In this document: piece by piece, positions 7,771 through 16,303 of the stretch
How positions within the stretch are numbered: position 1 is the first letter of the stretch
Layout: the number at the start of each line of letters is the position of its first letter
From: Flammeovirga agarivorans
GTDB lineage: Bacteria > Bacteroidota > Bacteroidia > Cytophagales > Flammeovirgaceae
Assembly: GCF_012641475.1 (NCBI RefSeq)
Contig: NZ_JABAIL010000002.1
Location: 383,449 to 447,448, forward strand
Direction of reading: 5' to 3'
DNA length: 64,000 bases
Program-made: the position numbers and the translations under genes
Notes under the pieces: generated by a model
What the model saw: the letters and a program-made list of their open reading frames with translations, nothing else
Database searches by the model: none
Told to the model about the DNA's origin: nothing

Positions 7771-8088
7771 ATGAAACTAATCAACATCATCATCACTATC
7801 GTTGGATTACTTTTTATCAGTAGTTGTAGTACATCTAATGGGAATACAACTGAAAAAGTATCATCCATTACGGTAAAGCAAACAGAAAAAACATATCAAC
7901 TGAAAGGCTTTAAATCAAGTTGTTGTACGGGGATTGTAAACTACTCTCTTAAAGAAGTAGATGGATATCTTGGAATGCAACCCAATTTAGAAAGCTCCTC
8001 GGTAACTGTATGGTTTGATAACAGCAAGGCTTCTGAAAAAGAAATCATTGATGCTATTAATCAGACGCCATACAAAGTAAAGCAATAG
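7771..8088 (+). CDS. MerP-like heavy-metal-associated domain lipoprotein with CC motif
   Basis: A 105-residue protein with a lipoprotein signal peptide ending at Cys19 (LLFISSC). The mature part looks like a heavy-metal-associated (HMA) ferredoxin-like domain: a strand, KGFKSSCCTGIVN, a helix, then VTVWFDNSKASEKEII. HMA domains normally have CxxC, but here the cysteines are vicinal (Cys51-Cys52). It is probably anchored facing the periplasm and passes a thiophilic ion or compound to or from the MerT-like and permease proteins. It is the last gene of the cassette and is followed by a terminator. Confidence 0.72.
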   Translation: MKLINIIITIVGLLFISSCSTSNGNTTEKVSSITVKQTEKTYQLKGFKSSCCTGIVNYSLKEVDGYLGMQPNLESSSVTVWFDNSKASEKEIIDAINQTPYKVKQ

Positions 8089-8116
8089 ACGTGTGACTAA
8101 TTCTTTATTACCCAAA

Positions 8117-8150
8117 AAAGGGATTCCTAACATTGGAATCCCTTTATTTT
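8117..8150. terminator. Bidirectional terminator after the Cys-pair cassette
   Basis: AAAGGGATTCC at 8117-8127 pairs perfectly with GGAATCCCTTT at 8135-8145 around a seven-base loop. T-rich sequence follows on the plus strand and an A-run precedes on the left, so it can serve both this cassette and the convergent MBL-fold gene. Confidence 0.85.
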
Positions 8151-8155
8151 TATAT

Positions 8156-9307
8156 CTACAAGTAGTTTTCCCACCAAGAAGAAATAGGATATTTTTCCTG
8201 ATGTAAAACTATAGGTTCTCCTATTCTTGGAGTTGAAATTGGCATATTTAATTCATCTGCTTTTTTCTTCACTCTTACCACAGGGTCAGTCCAGGAATGT
8301 AGTGCTAAAGTAAATGCTCCCCAATGTATAGGCATCATTAGTTTAGCATTAATATCTACTGCAGCCTGAGCAGACTCTTCTGGTAACATATGTATCTGTG
8401 CCCATTTCACATTGTATTGACCACATTCCATCATACCTAAATCAAACGGACCATACTTTTCACCAATCTCTTTAAAGTGAGTTCCATACCCACCATCACC
8501 ACTAAAGTATAATCTATCTTTTTCTGACATCAATACCCAAGACCCCCATAATGTCGCATTCCTATCTGTAAGTCCTCTTCCAGAAAAGTGTCTTGATGGA
8601 GTAAATGCTAATTTGATGTTACCTAACTCAGCCTCGTCCCACCAATTTAATTCATGGATTTTCTCCTCTGGAATACCCCATGCTCTAAAATGAGCACCAA
8701 CACCTAATGGCAGATAGTATTGATCTACTTTTCCTTTCAACTTTTCGATACTCTCATAATCTAAATGATCATAATGGTCATGAGATATAAAAACAGCATC
8801 GATATGTGGCATATCTTCGATAGATATTGGTAATTCTTTAGAATATCTCGATTGACCTAACCATGGATGTGGAGCCGGAACATCTCCTAACATTGGATCT
8901 AATAAGATCTTTTTCCCTGCCATTTCTACCAAGAAAGCAGAATGACCAAACCATGTTACTCTAGTTAGCGTATCATTGTTCACTACATCACCCACTTCCA
9001 TTGATAACACTTCGATGTTTCTTGCAGGTCTATCATTAGGTACACCTGCCATGAACTCTCTTAATGTTGACCAAATACTATCCATATTCATATCCATGGT
9101 AGTCGTTGTCAAATTGATAAATTCACCATCATCATAATGCCCTGAGGCTGTATATCTTTTAATATCTTCTTCTGTATGTGTCCCTCCAAACTGTGGACTT
9201 AAAGTGATAAATAATAGCCCAACTATCACAATAAAAGCAAGAACAGAAAGGATAGAAAATGAAATATATTTCAGTGTTTTTCTAAGTGACATATAATACT
9301 TTTTCAA
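8156..9307 (-). CDS. MBL-fold metallohydrolase, NAPE-PLD/UlaG-like, membrane-anchored
   Basis: A 383-residue protein with one N-terminal transmembrane segment (about residues 12-36) and a metallo-beta-lactamase fold. The metal motif HDHYDH (176-181) is preceded by TWFGHSAFLVE and followed by RHFSGRG, FSGDGGYG and IHWGAF, in the order seen in N-acylphosphatidylethanolamine-hydrolysing phospholipase D and related L-ascorbate-6-phosphate lactonase-like enzymes. The catalytic domain probably faces the periplasm. An in-frame ATG five codons in is an alternative start. It stands alone on the minus strand. Substrate not determinable; an N-acyl phospholipid is one possibility from the family. Confidence 0.85.
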   Translation of the reverse strand: MKKYYMSLRKTLKYISFSILSVLAFIVIVGLLFITLSPQFGGTHTEEDIKRYTASGHYDDGEFINLTTTTMDMNMDSIWSTLREFMAGVPNDRPARNIEVLSMEVGDVVNNDTLTRVTWFGHSAFLVEMAGKKILLDPMLGDVPAPHPWLGQSRYSKELPISIEDMPHIDAVFISHDHYDHLDYESIEKLKGKVDQYYLPLGVGAHFRAWGIPEEKIHELNWWDEAELGNIKLAFTPSRHFSGRGLTDRNATLWGSWVLMSEKDRLYFSGDGGYGTHFKEIGEKYGPFDLGMMECGQYNVKWAQIHMLPEESAQAAVDINAKLMMPIHWGAFTLALHSWTDPVVRVKKKADELNMPISTPRIGEPIVLHQEKYPISSWWENYL

Positions 9308-9487
9308 TAAGAATTTGTTTTGAACTTATAAGTTTTAAAAATGTAATCATAAATGATACTATTTGAAGCTATTTTTAGTTTATTGATTGTGTAACCAATT
9401 AAAAATCAATTGAATATTTTGTCAACTTAAATCAATTAACTGTCTATTGGATAGTAACTCTTCAATAATTATCAATTTTAATAACTC

Positions 9488-10054
9488 ATGAAAAAACTAC
9501 TATTTTCATTTCTATTCGCATTTTTATGCTCACTCACTTTAATCAATGTTACATCAGCACAATCTTTTAGAATTGGAGGCGGTGTTGGTAACACTTTCGC
9601 AGAGCATAAACTCACTGATATTTCTGGTGATGACTTTAAAGTAAATGACAATGCTCTTGCCTGGAAAGTATTTGCAGGCGTTGGTAATAAGTTCCTTGGT
9701 ATTGAAGGCGGCTACCGATCGTTAGGTAAAGTAAAAGATTCTAGTAGTGGAAATACCTATGAGTCCAAAGTTACAGGTTGGGATGTAGCAGCAAGAGGTA
9801 AACTGCAAATCGGTCCAATATTCGGCTTCGCAAAAGCGGGTGCTTTCTTTGCAAAGTATGACAACTCTGTTTCTGGTGGACAAACTGCATCGGATAGCGA
9901 TAATGAAACAAAATTCCTTTGGGGTGTAGGTGCAGGTGTAATGCTTGGAATGTTTGAAGTTAGATTAGAATGGGAAGCGATGGACCTTAGTAGTGATGCT
10001 CACCTTTCTACTTTAGGGTTGAGTGGAGTACTTCATTTTGGAGGAGACGAATAA
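9488..10054 (+). CDS. Outer-membrane beta-barrel protein (OmpA/porin-like)
   Basis: A 188-residue protein with a cleavable signal peptide (MKKLLFSFLFAFLCS..., cleavage near TSAQS, residue 25). The mature chain alternates glycine-rich beta strands and ends with a strand LSGVLHFGGDE, as in small eight-stranded barrels of the OmpX/OmpA-TM type. It stands alone between divergent and tandem genes, with its own terminator just downstream. Function unknown; surface stability or adhesion is typical but unproven. Confidence 0.7.
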   Translation: MKKLLFSFLFAFLCSLTLINVTSAQSFRIGGGVGNTFAEHKLTDISGDDFKVNDNALAWKVFAGVGNKFLGIEGGYRSLGKVKDSSSGNTYESKVTGWDVAARGKLQIGPIFGFAKAGAFFAKYDNSVSGGQTASDSDNETKFLWGVGAGVMLGMFEVRLEWEAMDLSSDAHLSTLGLSGVLHFGGDE

Positions 10055-10070
10055 AAAATTTAAATGAAAT

Positions 10071-10105
10071 AAAGGGTCACAGAGAAATTTGTGATCCTTT
10101 TTTTA
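10071..10105 (+). terminator. Terminator after the beta-barrel gene
   Basis: AAAGG at 10071-10075 pairs with CCTTT at 10096-10100. TCACA at 10077-10081 pairs with TGTGA at 10090-10094, with one G-T wobble between. The loop is eight bases and a run of T follows. Confidence 0.75.
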
Positions 10106-10244
10106 TCCCATCATACATAATTTTTTATAACTTCCTGTCGTAAATTAAATTATTTAATACTTCAATTATTTATCAAATCTAAACTTCTCATGCAACCTTC
10201 TTCTTCATAGGTTGTCTTTAAATTAAAATTTAAATCAAATACTA

Positions 10245-10910
10245 ATGAAATCTTTTACTTCCTTACTTTTCGCTTTTCTATTATTCTCATTCAACTTATT
10301 CGCTCAGGGTAATAATAAAGTTACAAAACCGATCTCCGTTAATGACTTCAATACATTAGAATTAGAAGGGGCATTTGATGTTGTCTTCAAACAAGGTTCT
10401 ACTTGTAAAGTATTTATTGAGGGGAAAGAAAAAGATGTTGCCGAGTTTAAAACCATTCAAGACGGAAAGAAATTAAGAATTAGCAATTCCAAAGACGACG
10501 ACAAAAATGGTAAAACCAACAAGAAAGACTTGGTCGTTTTTATTCAATTTGAAGATCTAGAAAAACTAGAAACTACATTGGTTGGTGAAATTACCAACGA
10601 AAATGAATTAAAGTTTAATACACTTACTTTTGAAAATACAGGAGTAGGAACTACTGATCTTAAAATTAACTGTAAAGAATTAAATCTTGAATTTACAGGT
10701 GTAGGTAAATTAAAACTAAGTGGAAATGCAATTACAGCTAATTTAGAGGCTAACGGTGTAGGCAGCGTAGACGCAAGAGATCTCGTTGTCCGTGATATGG
10801 TCGCTGAATGTAATGGTATCGGAAACATGAAAGTGAATGCCTATAATACTTGTAAAATTTCAGCAAATGGATTGGGTAGCGTAAAAAACTACACTGAACT
10901 TAAAGAATAA
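10245..10910 (+). CDS. Secreted head-GIN-domain (DUF2807) protein
   Basis: A 221-residue protein with a signal peptide ending near LFAQG. The mature region has the DUF2807 pattern: an opening NDFNTLELEGAFDVVFKQG, then short repeats in which a Gly precedes each strand (FENTGVGTTDL, FTGVGKLKLSG, ANGVGSVDA, CNGIGNMKV, ANGLGSVKN), forming a beta-helix-like stack. This family is abundant in Bacteroidota and is usually annotated as a putative autotransporter adhesin head; real function is unknown. Bounded by its own terminator. Confidence 0.82.
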   Translation: MKSFTSLLFAFLLFSFNLFAQGNNKVTKPISVNDFNTLELEGAFDVVFKQGSTCKVFIEGKEKDVAEFKTIQDGKKLRISNSKDDDKNGKTNKKDLVVFIQFEDLEKLETTLVGEITNENELKFNTLTFENTGVGTTDLKINCKELNLEFTGVGKLKLSGNAITANLEANGVGSVDARDLVVRDMVAECNGIGNMKVNAYNTCKISANGLGSVKNYTELKE

Positions 10911-10930
10911 GTTCTCCTCTTATATTCATC

Positions 10931-10960
10931 AAAAAGCTATCTGTAATGGATAGCTTTTTT
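10931..10960 (+). terminator. Terminator after the head-GIN gene
   Basis: A perfect 11-bp stem: AAAAAGCTATC at 10931-10941 pairs with GATAGCTTTTT at 10949-10959 around a seven-base loop, ending in T. Confidence 0.85.
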
Positions 10961-11066
10961 TATTTTCATGAAGAATATTTCTCCTTTGTTTCTGATTTTT
11001 AATATTTTTTCTCTAAGTTTCACTAGCTTATAAACACATCAAACAGAACACACAAAAACAACACAT

Positions 11067-12611
11067 ATGAAAGATAAGCTTCAAACTTTGGAGGAAATGA
11101 ACCGTCTTGCTGAGTTAGGCGGTGGTGAAAAACGTATAGAAGCACAACATAAAAAAGGTAAACTAACTGCAAGAGAACGTATAGAATTGCTACTTGACCA
11201 CAATACTTTCCATGAAGTAGGAAAGTTTGTAAGACACCGTGAAGTGCAATTTGGATTAGACAAAGAACACTACCTTGGAGATGGTGTAGTCACAGGGTAC
11301 GGTAAGATTTCCGGTCGACTTGTTTATGTCTACTCTCAAGATTTCACAGTATTTGGAGGATCCCTTTCGGAGTCGCATGCAGAAAAGATTTGCAAAATCA
11401 TGGATATGGCGATGAAAAACGGTGCTCCAATTATTGGTTTAAATGATTCTGGAGGAGCTAGAATCCAAGAAGGAGTAAAATCATTAGGTGGATATGCTGA
11501 TATTTTTTATAAAAATACACAAGCCTCTGGTGTAGTTCCTCAGATCTCCTGTATTATGGGGCCTTGTGCCGGTGGAGCTGTATACTCTCCTGCAATCACA
11601 GATTTTATCATGATGGTAGAGAATACATCTTACATGTTTGTAACAGGACCTAACGTAGTAAAAACAGTTACACATGAAGAAGTCACTTCTGAAGAACTTG
11701 GTGGGGCATCTGCTCATTCCATCAAAAGTGGTGTTACTCACTTCACTGCAGCCAACGAAGCAGTAGCTATCCAAAATATTAGAACACTTTTATCATATCT
11801 TCCACAAAACTGTGAGATGGACTCCCCTAGATATGATTATAAGACAAAAGAATCTGAAGTTAGAAAACAGTTGGCAGATATTGTCCCAGACAACCCCAAT
11901 CAACCATACGATATTAGAGAAGTCATTCTAGGCTGCATTGATGAAGATACTTTCTTTGAAGTACATGAAGCTTATGCCGAAAATATTGTCGTTGGTTTTG
12001 CTCGTATGGGAGGAAAAAGTATTGGGGTAGTCGGCAACCAACCTGCTGTACTCGCTGGAGTATTAGATAATGATGCTTCAAAAAAAGCGGCTCGTTTTGT
12101 TCGCTTCTGTGATGCGTTTAATATACCACTACTTGTATTCGAAGATGTTCCTGGCTTTTTACCAGGTACGGATCAAGAATGGAATGGTATCATTTCCAAT
12201 GGAGCGAAACTCTTGTATGCCTTCTGTGAAGCAACCGTTCCAAGAATTACTGTGATTACGCGAAAAGCCTATGGTGGAGCCTATGATGTAATGAACTCTA
12301 AACACATTGGAGCAGACCTTAATTATGCTTGGCCAACAGCTGAAATTGCAGTAATGGGTGCACAAGGTGCTGCAGAAATAATATTCCGAAAAGAAATTAA
12401 AGCTGCAGATGATCCTGAAGCAAAACTCCAAGAAAAAATTGAAGAGTATACCGAAGAGTTTGCCAATCCATATAGAGCCGCCTATAGAGGTTATATCGAT
12501 GAAGTAATTAAACCAGAAAATACTCGAGAAAGGCTTATTGCTGCATTTGATATGCTAAGAAACAAGGTGGATAAGATTCCAAGAAAAAAACATGGTAATA
12601 TACCTTTGTAG
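11067..12611 (+). CDS. Acyl-CoA carboxylase beta subunit (propionyl-CoA carboxylase type)
   Basis: A 514-residue carboxyltransferase subunit, normal length for PccB/MmdA-type proteins. The N-terminal [14 protein letters not shown], the acyl-CoA-binding GGARIQEGV, and [13 protein letters not shown] near the C-terminus mark the crotonase-like tandem domains. It moves CO2 from biotin to propionyl- or acetyl-CoA (or the reverse in a decarboxylase). No biotin carboxylase is adjacent; a biotin carrier protein lies 45 kb away at 58046. It is monocistronic with a strong terminator. The exact acyl substrate is not assigned. Confidence 0.92.
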   Translation: MKDKLQTLEEMNRLAELGGGEKRIEAQHKKGKLTARERIELLLDHNTFHEVGKFVRHREVQFGLDKEHYLGDGVVTGYGKISGRLVYVYSQDFTVFGGSLSESHAEKICKIMDMAMKNGAPIIGLNDSGGARIQEGVKSLGGYADIFYKNTQASGVVPQISCIMGPCAGGAVYSPAITDFIMMVENTSYMFVTGPNVVKTVTHEEVTSEELGGASAHSIKSGVTHFTAANEAVAIQNIRTLLSYLPQNCEMDSPRYDYKTKESEVRKQLADIVPDNPNQPYDIREVILGCIDEDTFFEVHEAYAENIVVGFARMGGKSIGVVGNQPAVLAGVLDNDASKKAARFVRFCDAFNIPLLVFEDVPGFLPGTDQEWNGIISNGAKLLYAFCEATVPRITVITRKAYGGAYDVMNSKHIGADLNYAWPTAEIAVMGAQGAAEIIFRKEIKAADDPEAKLQEKIEEYTEEFANPYRAAYRGYIDEVIKPENTRERLIAAFDMLRNKVDKIPRKKHGNIPL

Positions 12612-12635
12612 TATCCATTGACTAATACTACTAAG

Positions 12636-12686
12636 AAAGTGAATGACTTTTCAATTAATTATAAAAGTCATTCACTTTTCTTTTTA
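12636..12686 (+). terminator. Terminator after the carboxylase gene
   Basis: A perfect 16-bp inverted repeat, 12636-12651 with 12663-12678 (arms AAAGTGAATGACTTTT and its complement), with an 11-base loop and a T-rich tail. Confidence 0.88.
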
Positions 12687-12731
12687 CAATGATTATCTTG
12701 GTTTAGGTTAATGTCCAAATAGTAATTTTTA

Positions 12732-14345
12732 ATGAATAGATTTTTTTACATCACCTTTTTATTCTTCTTACCCATCATTACGGAAGCACAATACAAGTAT
12801 GCTCCAAAAGATTATACGTCATCAGACTTTCATGTAGAGAGAAGAGAATCACTTAGACAAAAAATGCCTCCTAAAAGTGTTGCCGTATTTTTTGCCAACC
12901 CGATACGGAATAGAGCCAATGATGTAAATTATGTGTACCATCAAGACCCTAATCTATTCTACCTTACTGGATATAGAGAACCAAATGCAGTATTATTTAT
13001 CTTCTCTGAGCCGTATACCTTATCTGATGGAACCAAGTGTAATGAACTGTTCTTTGTTCAACCTAAAGATAAATATGATGAAAAATGGAATGGCACAAGG
13101 TTAGGTGTAGAAGGCGTACACCAAGCTCTTGATGTTTCATGTGTTTTTTCAAATCATCAACTCAAAAGAATGGAAATCGATTTTTCTACTTTTGAAAAGG
13201 TACTGACCTTCGATCCTCCAAGAGATGTAAAAAATAATATTTATGATCCATATGATCTATTTGATTTAATTTCCACCTTCAAAAAACAAGCAAATTACCC
13301 TGCATTTCTCCATCCAGCTAGTGAACATATTTACAATATGATGAGAGGTACTACACTTCAAAATCAAGCAAATGTGGCTCAATTTGTAGGTATGGAACTT
13401 AGAGATGCGATGATACTAAGATTAGATCCTACTATTATTGATTTCGTTTCTGCCCAATCTCCAGAAGAAAGAGTCAAAATTGCCGAGCTATTACCAACCA
13501 CTAATATTTCTCTTATGTTACTCGACAGTCTGATGGCAGATCTAAGAGAAATAAAAAAAGAGGAAGAAATACAACTTCTAGAAAAGGCTATCGACATTTC
13601 ATGCATTGCTCAGATAGAAGTTATGAAAGCGATGAAACCAGGAATGTCGGAAACAGAGATCCAGGGTATTCATGAGTTTATCTATAAAAAATATGGAGCC
13701 GAATATGAAGGTTATCCAAGTATTGTTGGTGCGGGAGAAAATGGGTGTATGCTACATTACATTGCTAATAATAAGCAACATGTAGAAGATGGCGAACTCA
13801 TTCTTATGGATTGTGGTGCTGAGTATAGAGGGTATACAGCTGATGTGACTAGAACAATTCCTGTAAATGGAACATTCTCAAAAGAGCAGAAGATACTTTA
13901 TGATATCGTATTAAAAGCACAAAACGAATGTATTCAAGCATGTAAAGAGGGAGCCTCTTTCAATGAGATCTATGAGTTGTCATCTAAAATTATTGGTAAA
14001 GCATTAACCAAATTAAAGATCATCGAATACCCAGAAGCTTATAATGAATATTTCCCTCACGGATTGATGCATCATATTGGATTAGATGTACATGATAAAG
14101 GACATTACACCACTTTAAAAGAAGGAATGGTGGTCACTGTTGAGCCTGGAATCTATATCCCTATAAATAGTGAATGTGATCCAAAATGGTGGGGAATTGG
14201 GATAAGAATTGAAGATGATATTTTGATTACTAAAGAAGGACCTGTAAATTTATCTGCAAGAGCCCCAAGGACTACTGATGAAATTGAGCAACTGATGAAA
14301 GAAGAAAGTGCCTTTAATAAGCTACAGCTTCCTTCATTAGATTAA
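12732..14345 (+). CDS. Secreted aminopeptidase P (M24B metallopeptidase)
   Basis: A 537-residue protein with an N-terminal signal peptide (cleavage near ITEAQ, residue 20), so it acts in the periplasm. An aminopeptidase P N-terminal domain (about 33-200) precedes the pita-bread catalytic domain. The five metal ligands are visible: Asp360 in LMDCGAEYRG, Asp371 in TADVTR, His446 in HGLMHHIGLDVHD, Glu470 in VEPGIYI and Glu493 in RIEDD. It removes an N-terminal residue from peptides with proline at position two. It lies 68 nt upstream of a DUF3298-like gene. Family confidence is high. Confidence 0.92.
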   Translation: MNRFFYITFLFFLPIITEAQYKYAPKDYTSSDFHVERRESLRQKMPPKSVAVFFANPIRNRANDVNYVYHQDPNLFYLTGYREPNAVLFIFSEPYTLSDGTKCNELFFVQPKDKYDEKWNGTRLGVEGVHQALDVSCVFSNHQLKRMEIDFSTFEKVLTFDPPRDVKNNIYDPYDLFDLISTFKKQANYPAFLHPASEHIYNMMRGTTLQNQANVAQFVGMELRDAMILRLDPTIIDFVSAQSPEERVKIAELLPTTNISLMLLDSLMADLREIKKEEEIQLLEKAIDISCIAQIEVMKAMKPGMSETEIQGIHEFIYKKYGAEYEGYPSIVGAGENGCMLHYIANNKQHVEDGELILMDCGAEYRGYTADVTRTIPVNGTFSKEQKILYDIVLKAQNECIQACKEGASFNEIYELSSKIIGKALTKLKIIEYPEAYNEYFPHGLMHHIGLDVHDKGHYTTLKEGMVVTVEPGIYIPINSECDPKWWGIGIRIEDDILITKEGPVNLSARAPRTTDEIEQLMKEESAFNKLQLPSLD

Positions 14346-14413
14346 ATATCTTGACCCAAATACAATATTTCGGCCTTTAATTTGTTTTACATTTAGCGAG
14401 GCCTACAATTTTT

Positions 14414-15109
14414 ATGAGATTTGTAATCTTATTCATAGTACTTTTTTTCAACACATCATTCAAGCAAATTTCAGTGTTGAACAGCGCCCTGAGTTTCTAT
14501 GCCATGGAAATAGAGAAACAGGGGTTTAATAAACTGAATTCATCGATGCACTATGAATTGAATATCTCCTACCCAAAAGTTATCTGTTCAAAGAAGCTAG
14601 ACATTGAGCATCAAATCAACCTCGATATTCAAAGAATCATGATTATGGCAATCAATAATTTCAGAGCAAAGATTATTGATGTAAAATCAGAAAAAGGGGC
14701 TATGGGATTAAGTTATTTAAACCTTGATTATCAAGTACATCACAACAATAATGGTATTCTGAGTATCTCTTTTAAAAAAGATACTTATTTCAATGGTTTT
14801 GATGGAATTAAAATCATCAAAATGACTTACAACTTTGATTCTCAGAAAAATAAAGTCATCCGTCTCAAAGACTTATTTGATGATGAAATTGATTATAAAA
14901 ACGCCATTTTCAATAAACTCAAACACAAATACTCTGATATTAAACTTAAGAAAGGCGTTACTTCTAATTTCTGTATAGACACAAAAGGAATTACATTTCC
15001 ACTCGATAGCAACAAATGCAAAAGTAAGCACTGTCCAGAACAGGTAACATTAACTTGGGCGGAAGTAAAAGACATAACAAAGCCCTATGTTCAAGAACTA
15101 GGGCTATAA
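14414..15109 (+). CDS. Secreted DUF3298/RsiV-like protein
   Basis: A 231-residue protein with an N-terminal hydrophobic signal segment (residues 1-18). The layout matches DUF4163/DUF3298 proteins: an N-terminal strand-helix unit with YELNISYP, then NGFDGIKIIKMTYNFD, the phrase VIRLKDLFDD, and a C-terminal ITFPLD...VTLTWAEVKDITKPY. Such domains occur in RsiV anti-sigma factors and stand-alone secreted proteins; no sigma factor gene is adjacent, so an anti-sigma role is unlikely. A small hairpin overlaps the 3' end. Function unknown. Confidence 0.7.
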   Translation: MRFVILFIVLFFNTSFKQISVLNSALSFYAMEIEKQGFNKLNSSMHYELNISYPKVICSKKLDIEHQINLDIQRIMIMAINNFRAKIIDVKSEKGAMGLSYLNLDYQVHHNNNGILSISFKKDTYFNGFDGIKIIKMTYNFDSQKNKVIRLKDLFDDEIDYKNAIFNKLKHKYSDIKLKKGVTSNFCIDTKGITFPLDSNKCKSKHCPEQVTLTWAEVKDITKPYVQELGL

Positions 15110-15128
15110 CACTTCTCAGAAGTCTGTA

Positions 15129-15548
15129 TTATTTTTCTTTTTTATAAATCATTGCATTAAGTCCTTCTACCTCTGAAGCTTCGAAATCATCGAACCATTC
15201 TTCCATTTTCTTTACTGCAAGGTTTAAATGTTCTTCCTTTAAACAAACTGCCACATAACTTGCTGCGGCTAATACTACAGAAAAATCATCTGAGTAACCT
15301 ACAATAGGAATGAAATCGGGGATTAAATCGAAAGGTATCAGTAAGTACCCTAATGCCCCTGCAATTGCTACTTTTGCCTTTTTGGGTGTCTCTGTATCGA
15401 TGTACATAAAGAACAACACCAAACCAATATATACGACCTTTTCTCCAGCTTTTTTAGCTATGTTGATTAGTTTTTCAAGAAATTGGTTCTCCTGAAAGCC
15501 TTTTACATATTTCTTAGTATCAATATCTTTTATTTTCATTTTCTTCAT
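15129..15548 (-). CDS. YkvA-family (DUF1232) membrane protein
   Basis: A 139-residue protein with two hydrophobic segments and the DUF1232 core, in which PFDLIPDFIPIVGYSDD follows a hydrophobic GALGYLLI. This widespread family has no established biochemical role. It is the last gene of a three-gene minus-strand operon, 11 nt after an unrecognised protein and downstream of an M14 peptidase. It is convergent with the DUF3298-like gene (19 nt between stops). Confidence 0.82.
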   Translation of the reverse strand: MKKMKIKDIDTKKYVKGFQENQFLEKLINIAKKAGEKVVYIGLVLFFMYIDTETPKKAKVAIAGALGYLLIPFDLIPDFIPIVGYSDDFSVVLAAASYVAVCLKEEHLNLAVKKMEEWFDDFEASEVEGLNAMIYKKEK

Positions 15549-15559
15549 TTGTTAATTGT

Positions 15560-16297
15560 TTATGCTCCTTCTCCACCATCGTCTTGACTATCGGTATCTC
15601 CACTTTCATCAATCCCTCCTATTTTATAAATAAGCTGTAGAGATCCTAAAAATAGTGGGGCTTCATCAAAGTAATTTTCAAAATCATCTATTTTCTCATC
15701 TCCGGCGGTTTGTATCTTAGATTTGATAAGCAGTTTAAACTGAGGTAAAATCTCTTGATCAAAAGAAGGTAATAGTAAAGCTAACGACCCCATTTCTTGG
15801 AGGACAGCCAACTTTCTACTTTCTGACATGGTATACTTGTAGGTATTGTTTCTTTCTTTTAAATACGCTAATAGGTTACTGACCATCTTCTTCCCTTCTA
15901 AAGATAGTTTTACTGTAGACGAAAGTTGATTTAGAAATCCTTTTCCAAGATATTTTTGTATCGAAGGCTCTTGTTTTATGTACTTATTTAAGAAATCCTT
16001 TGGTGAGATATCTTCCTTTACTTTTTGTAATAAAGTCTTGATTGTATAAATATCTTCCTGATCATCTTTAAAATATGACAGGAAAATCTTCTCATAGGCT
16101 CTTGGTGTAAAGCTATAAAACTGTTCTCCTTTACTTAATTTAGTCACGGTACCATTTTCAGTGTGTTTTACCTTTCCTTCTAACACTCCTTCCATGACCA
16201 AATTAATTATGGTAAATCTCATCAACACTTTTCCTTCTGCATTGGAAAGGTGTGTTAAGAAGGCTAATTCCGTAGGTCTTAAGTGTTGATATTCCAT
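15560..16297 (-). CDS. Unrecognised cytoplasmic protein, possible winged-helix N-terminus
   Basis: A 245-residue soluble protein that I do not recognise. The N-terminal 45 residues (LRPTELAFLTHLSNAEGK..., then IINLVMEGVLEG) read like a short helix-turn-helix or winged-helix module with a hydrophobic core. The middle is helical and charged, and the C-terminus is an acidic Gly-rich tail (about 230-245). There is no signal peptide. It sits 6 nt after the M14 peptidase stop and 11 nt before a YkvA-family gene, so co-expression is likely. The tail and helical content would fit a protein-protein role, but that is a guess. Confidence 0.6.
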   Translation of the reverse strand: MEYQHLRPTELAFLTHLSNAEGKVLMRFTIINLVMEGVLEGKVKHTENGTVTKLSKGEQFYSFTPRAYEKIFLSYFKDDQEDIYTIKTLLQKVKEDISPKDFLNKYIKQEPSIQKYLGKGFLNQLSSTVKLSLEGKKMVSNLLAYLKERNNTYKYTMSESRKLAVLQEMGSLALLLPSFDQEILPQFKLLIKSKIQTAGDEKIDDFENYFDEAPLFLGSLQLIYKIGGIDESGDTDSQDDGGEGA

Positions 16298-16303
16298 GAT
16301 TTA

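Noticed and set aside
15081-15106. Hairpin at the 3' end of the DUF3298-like gene
   Set aside because: The stem AGCCCTA/TAGGGCT is mostly coding and lacks a T-run, so support as a terminator is weak.
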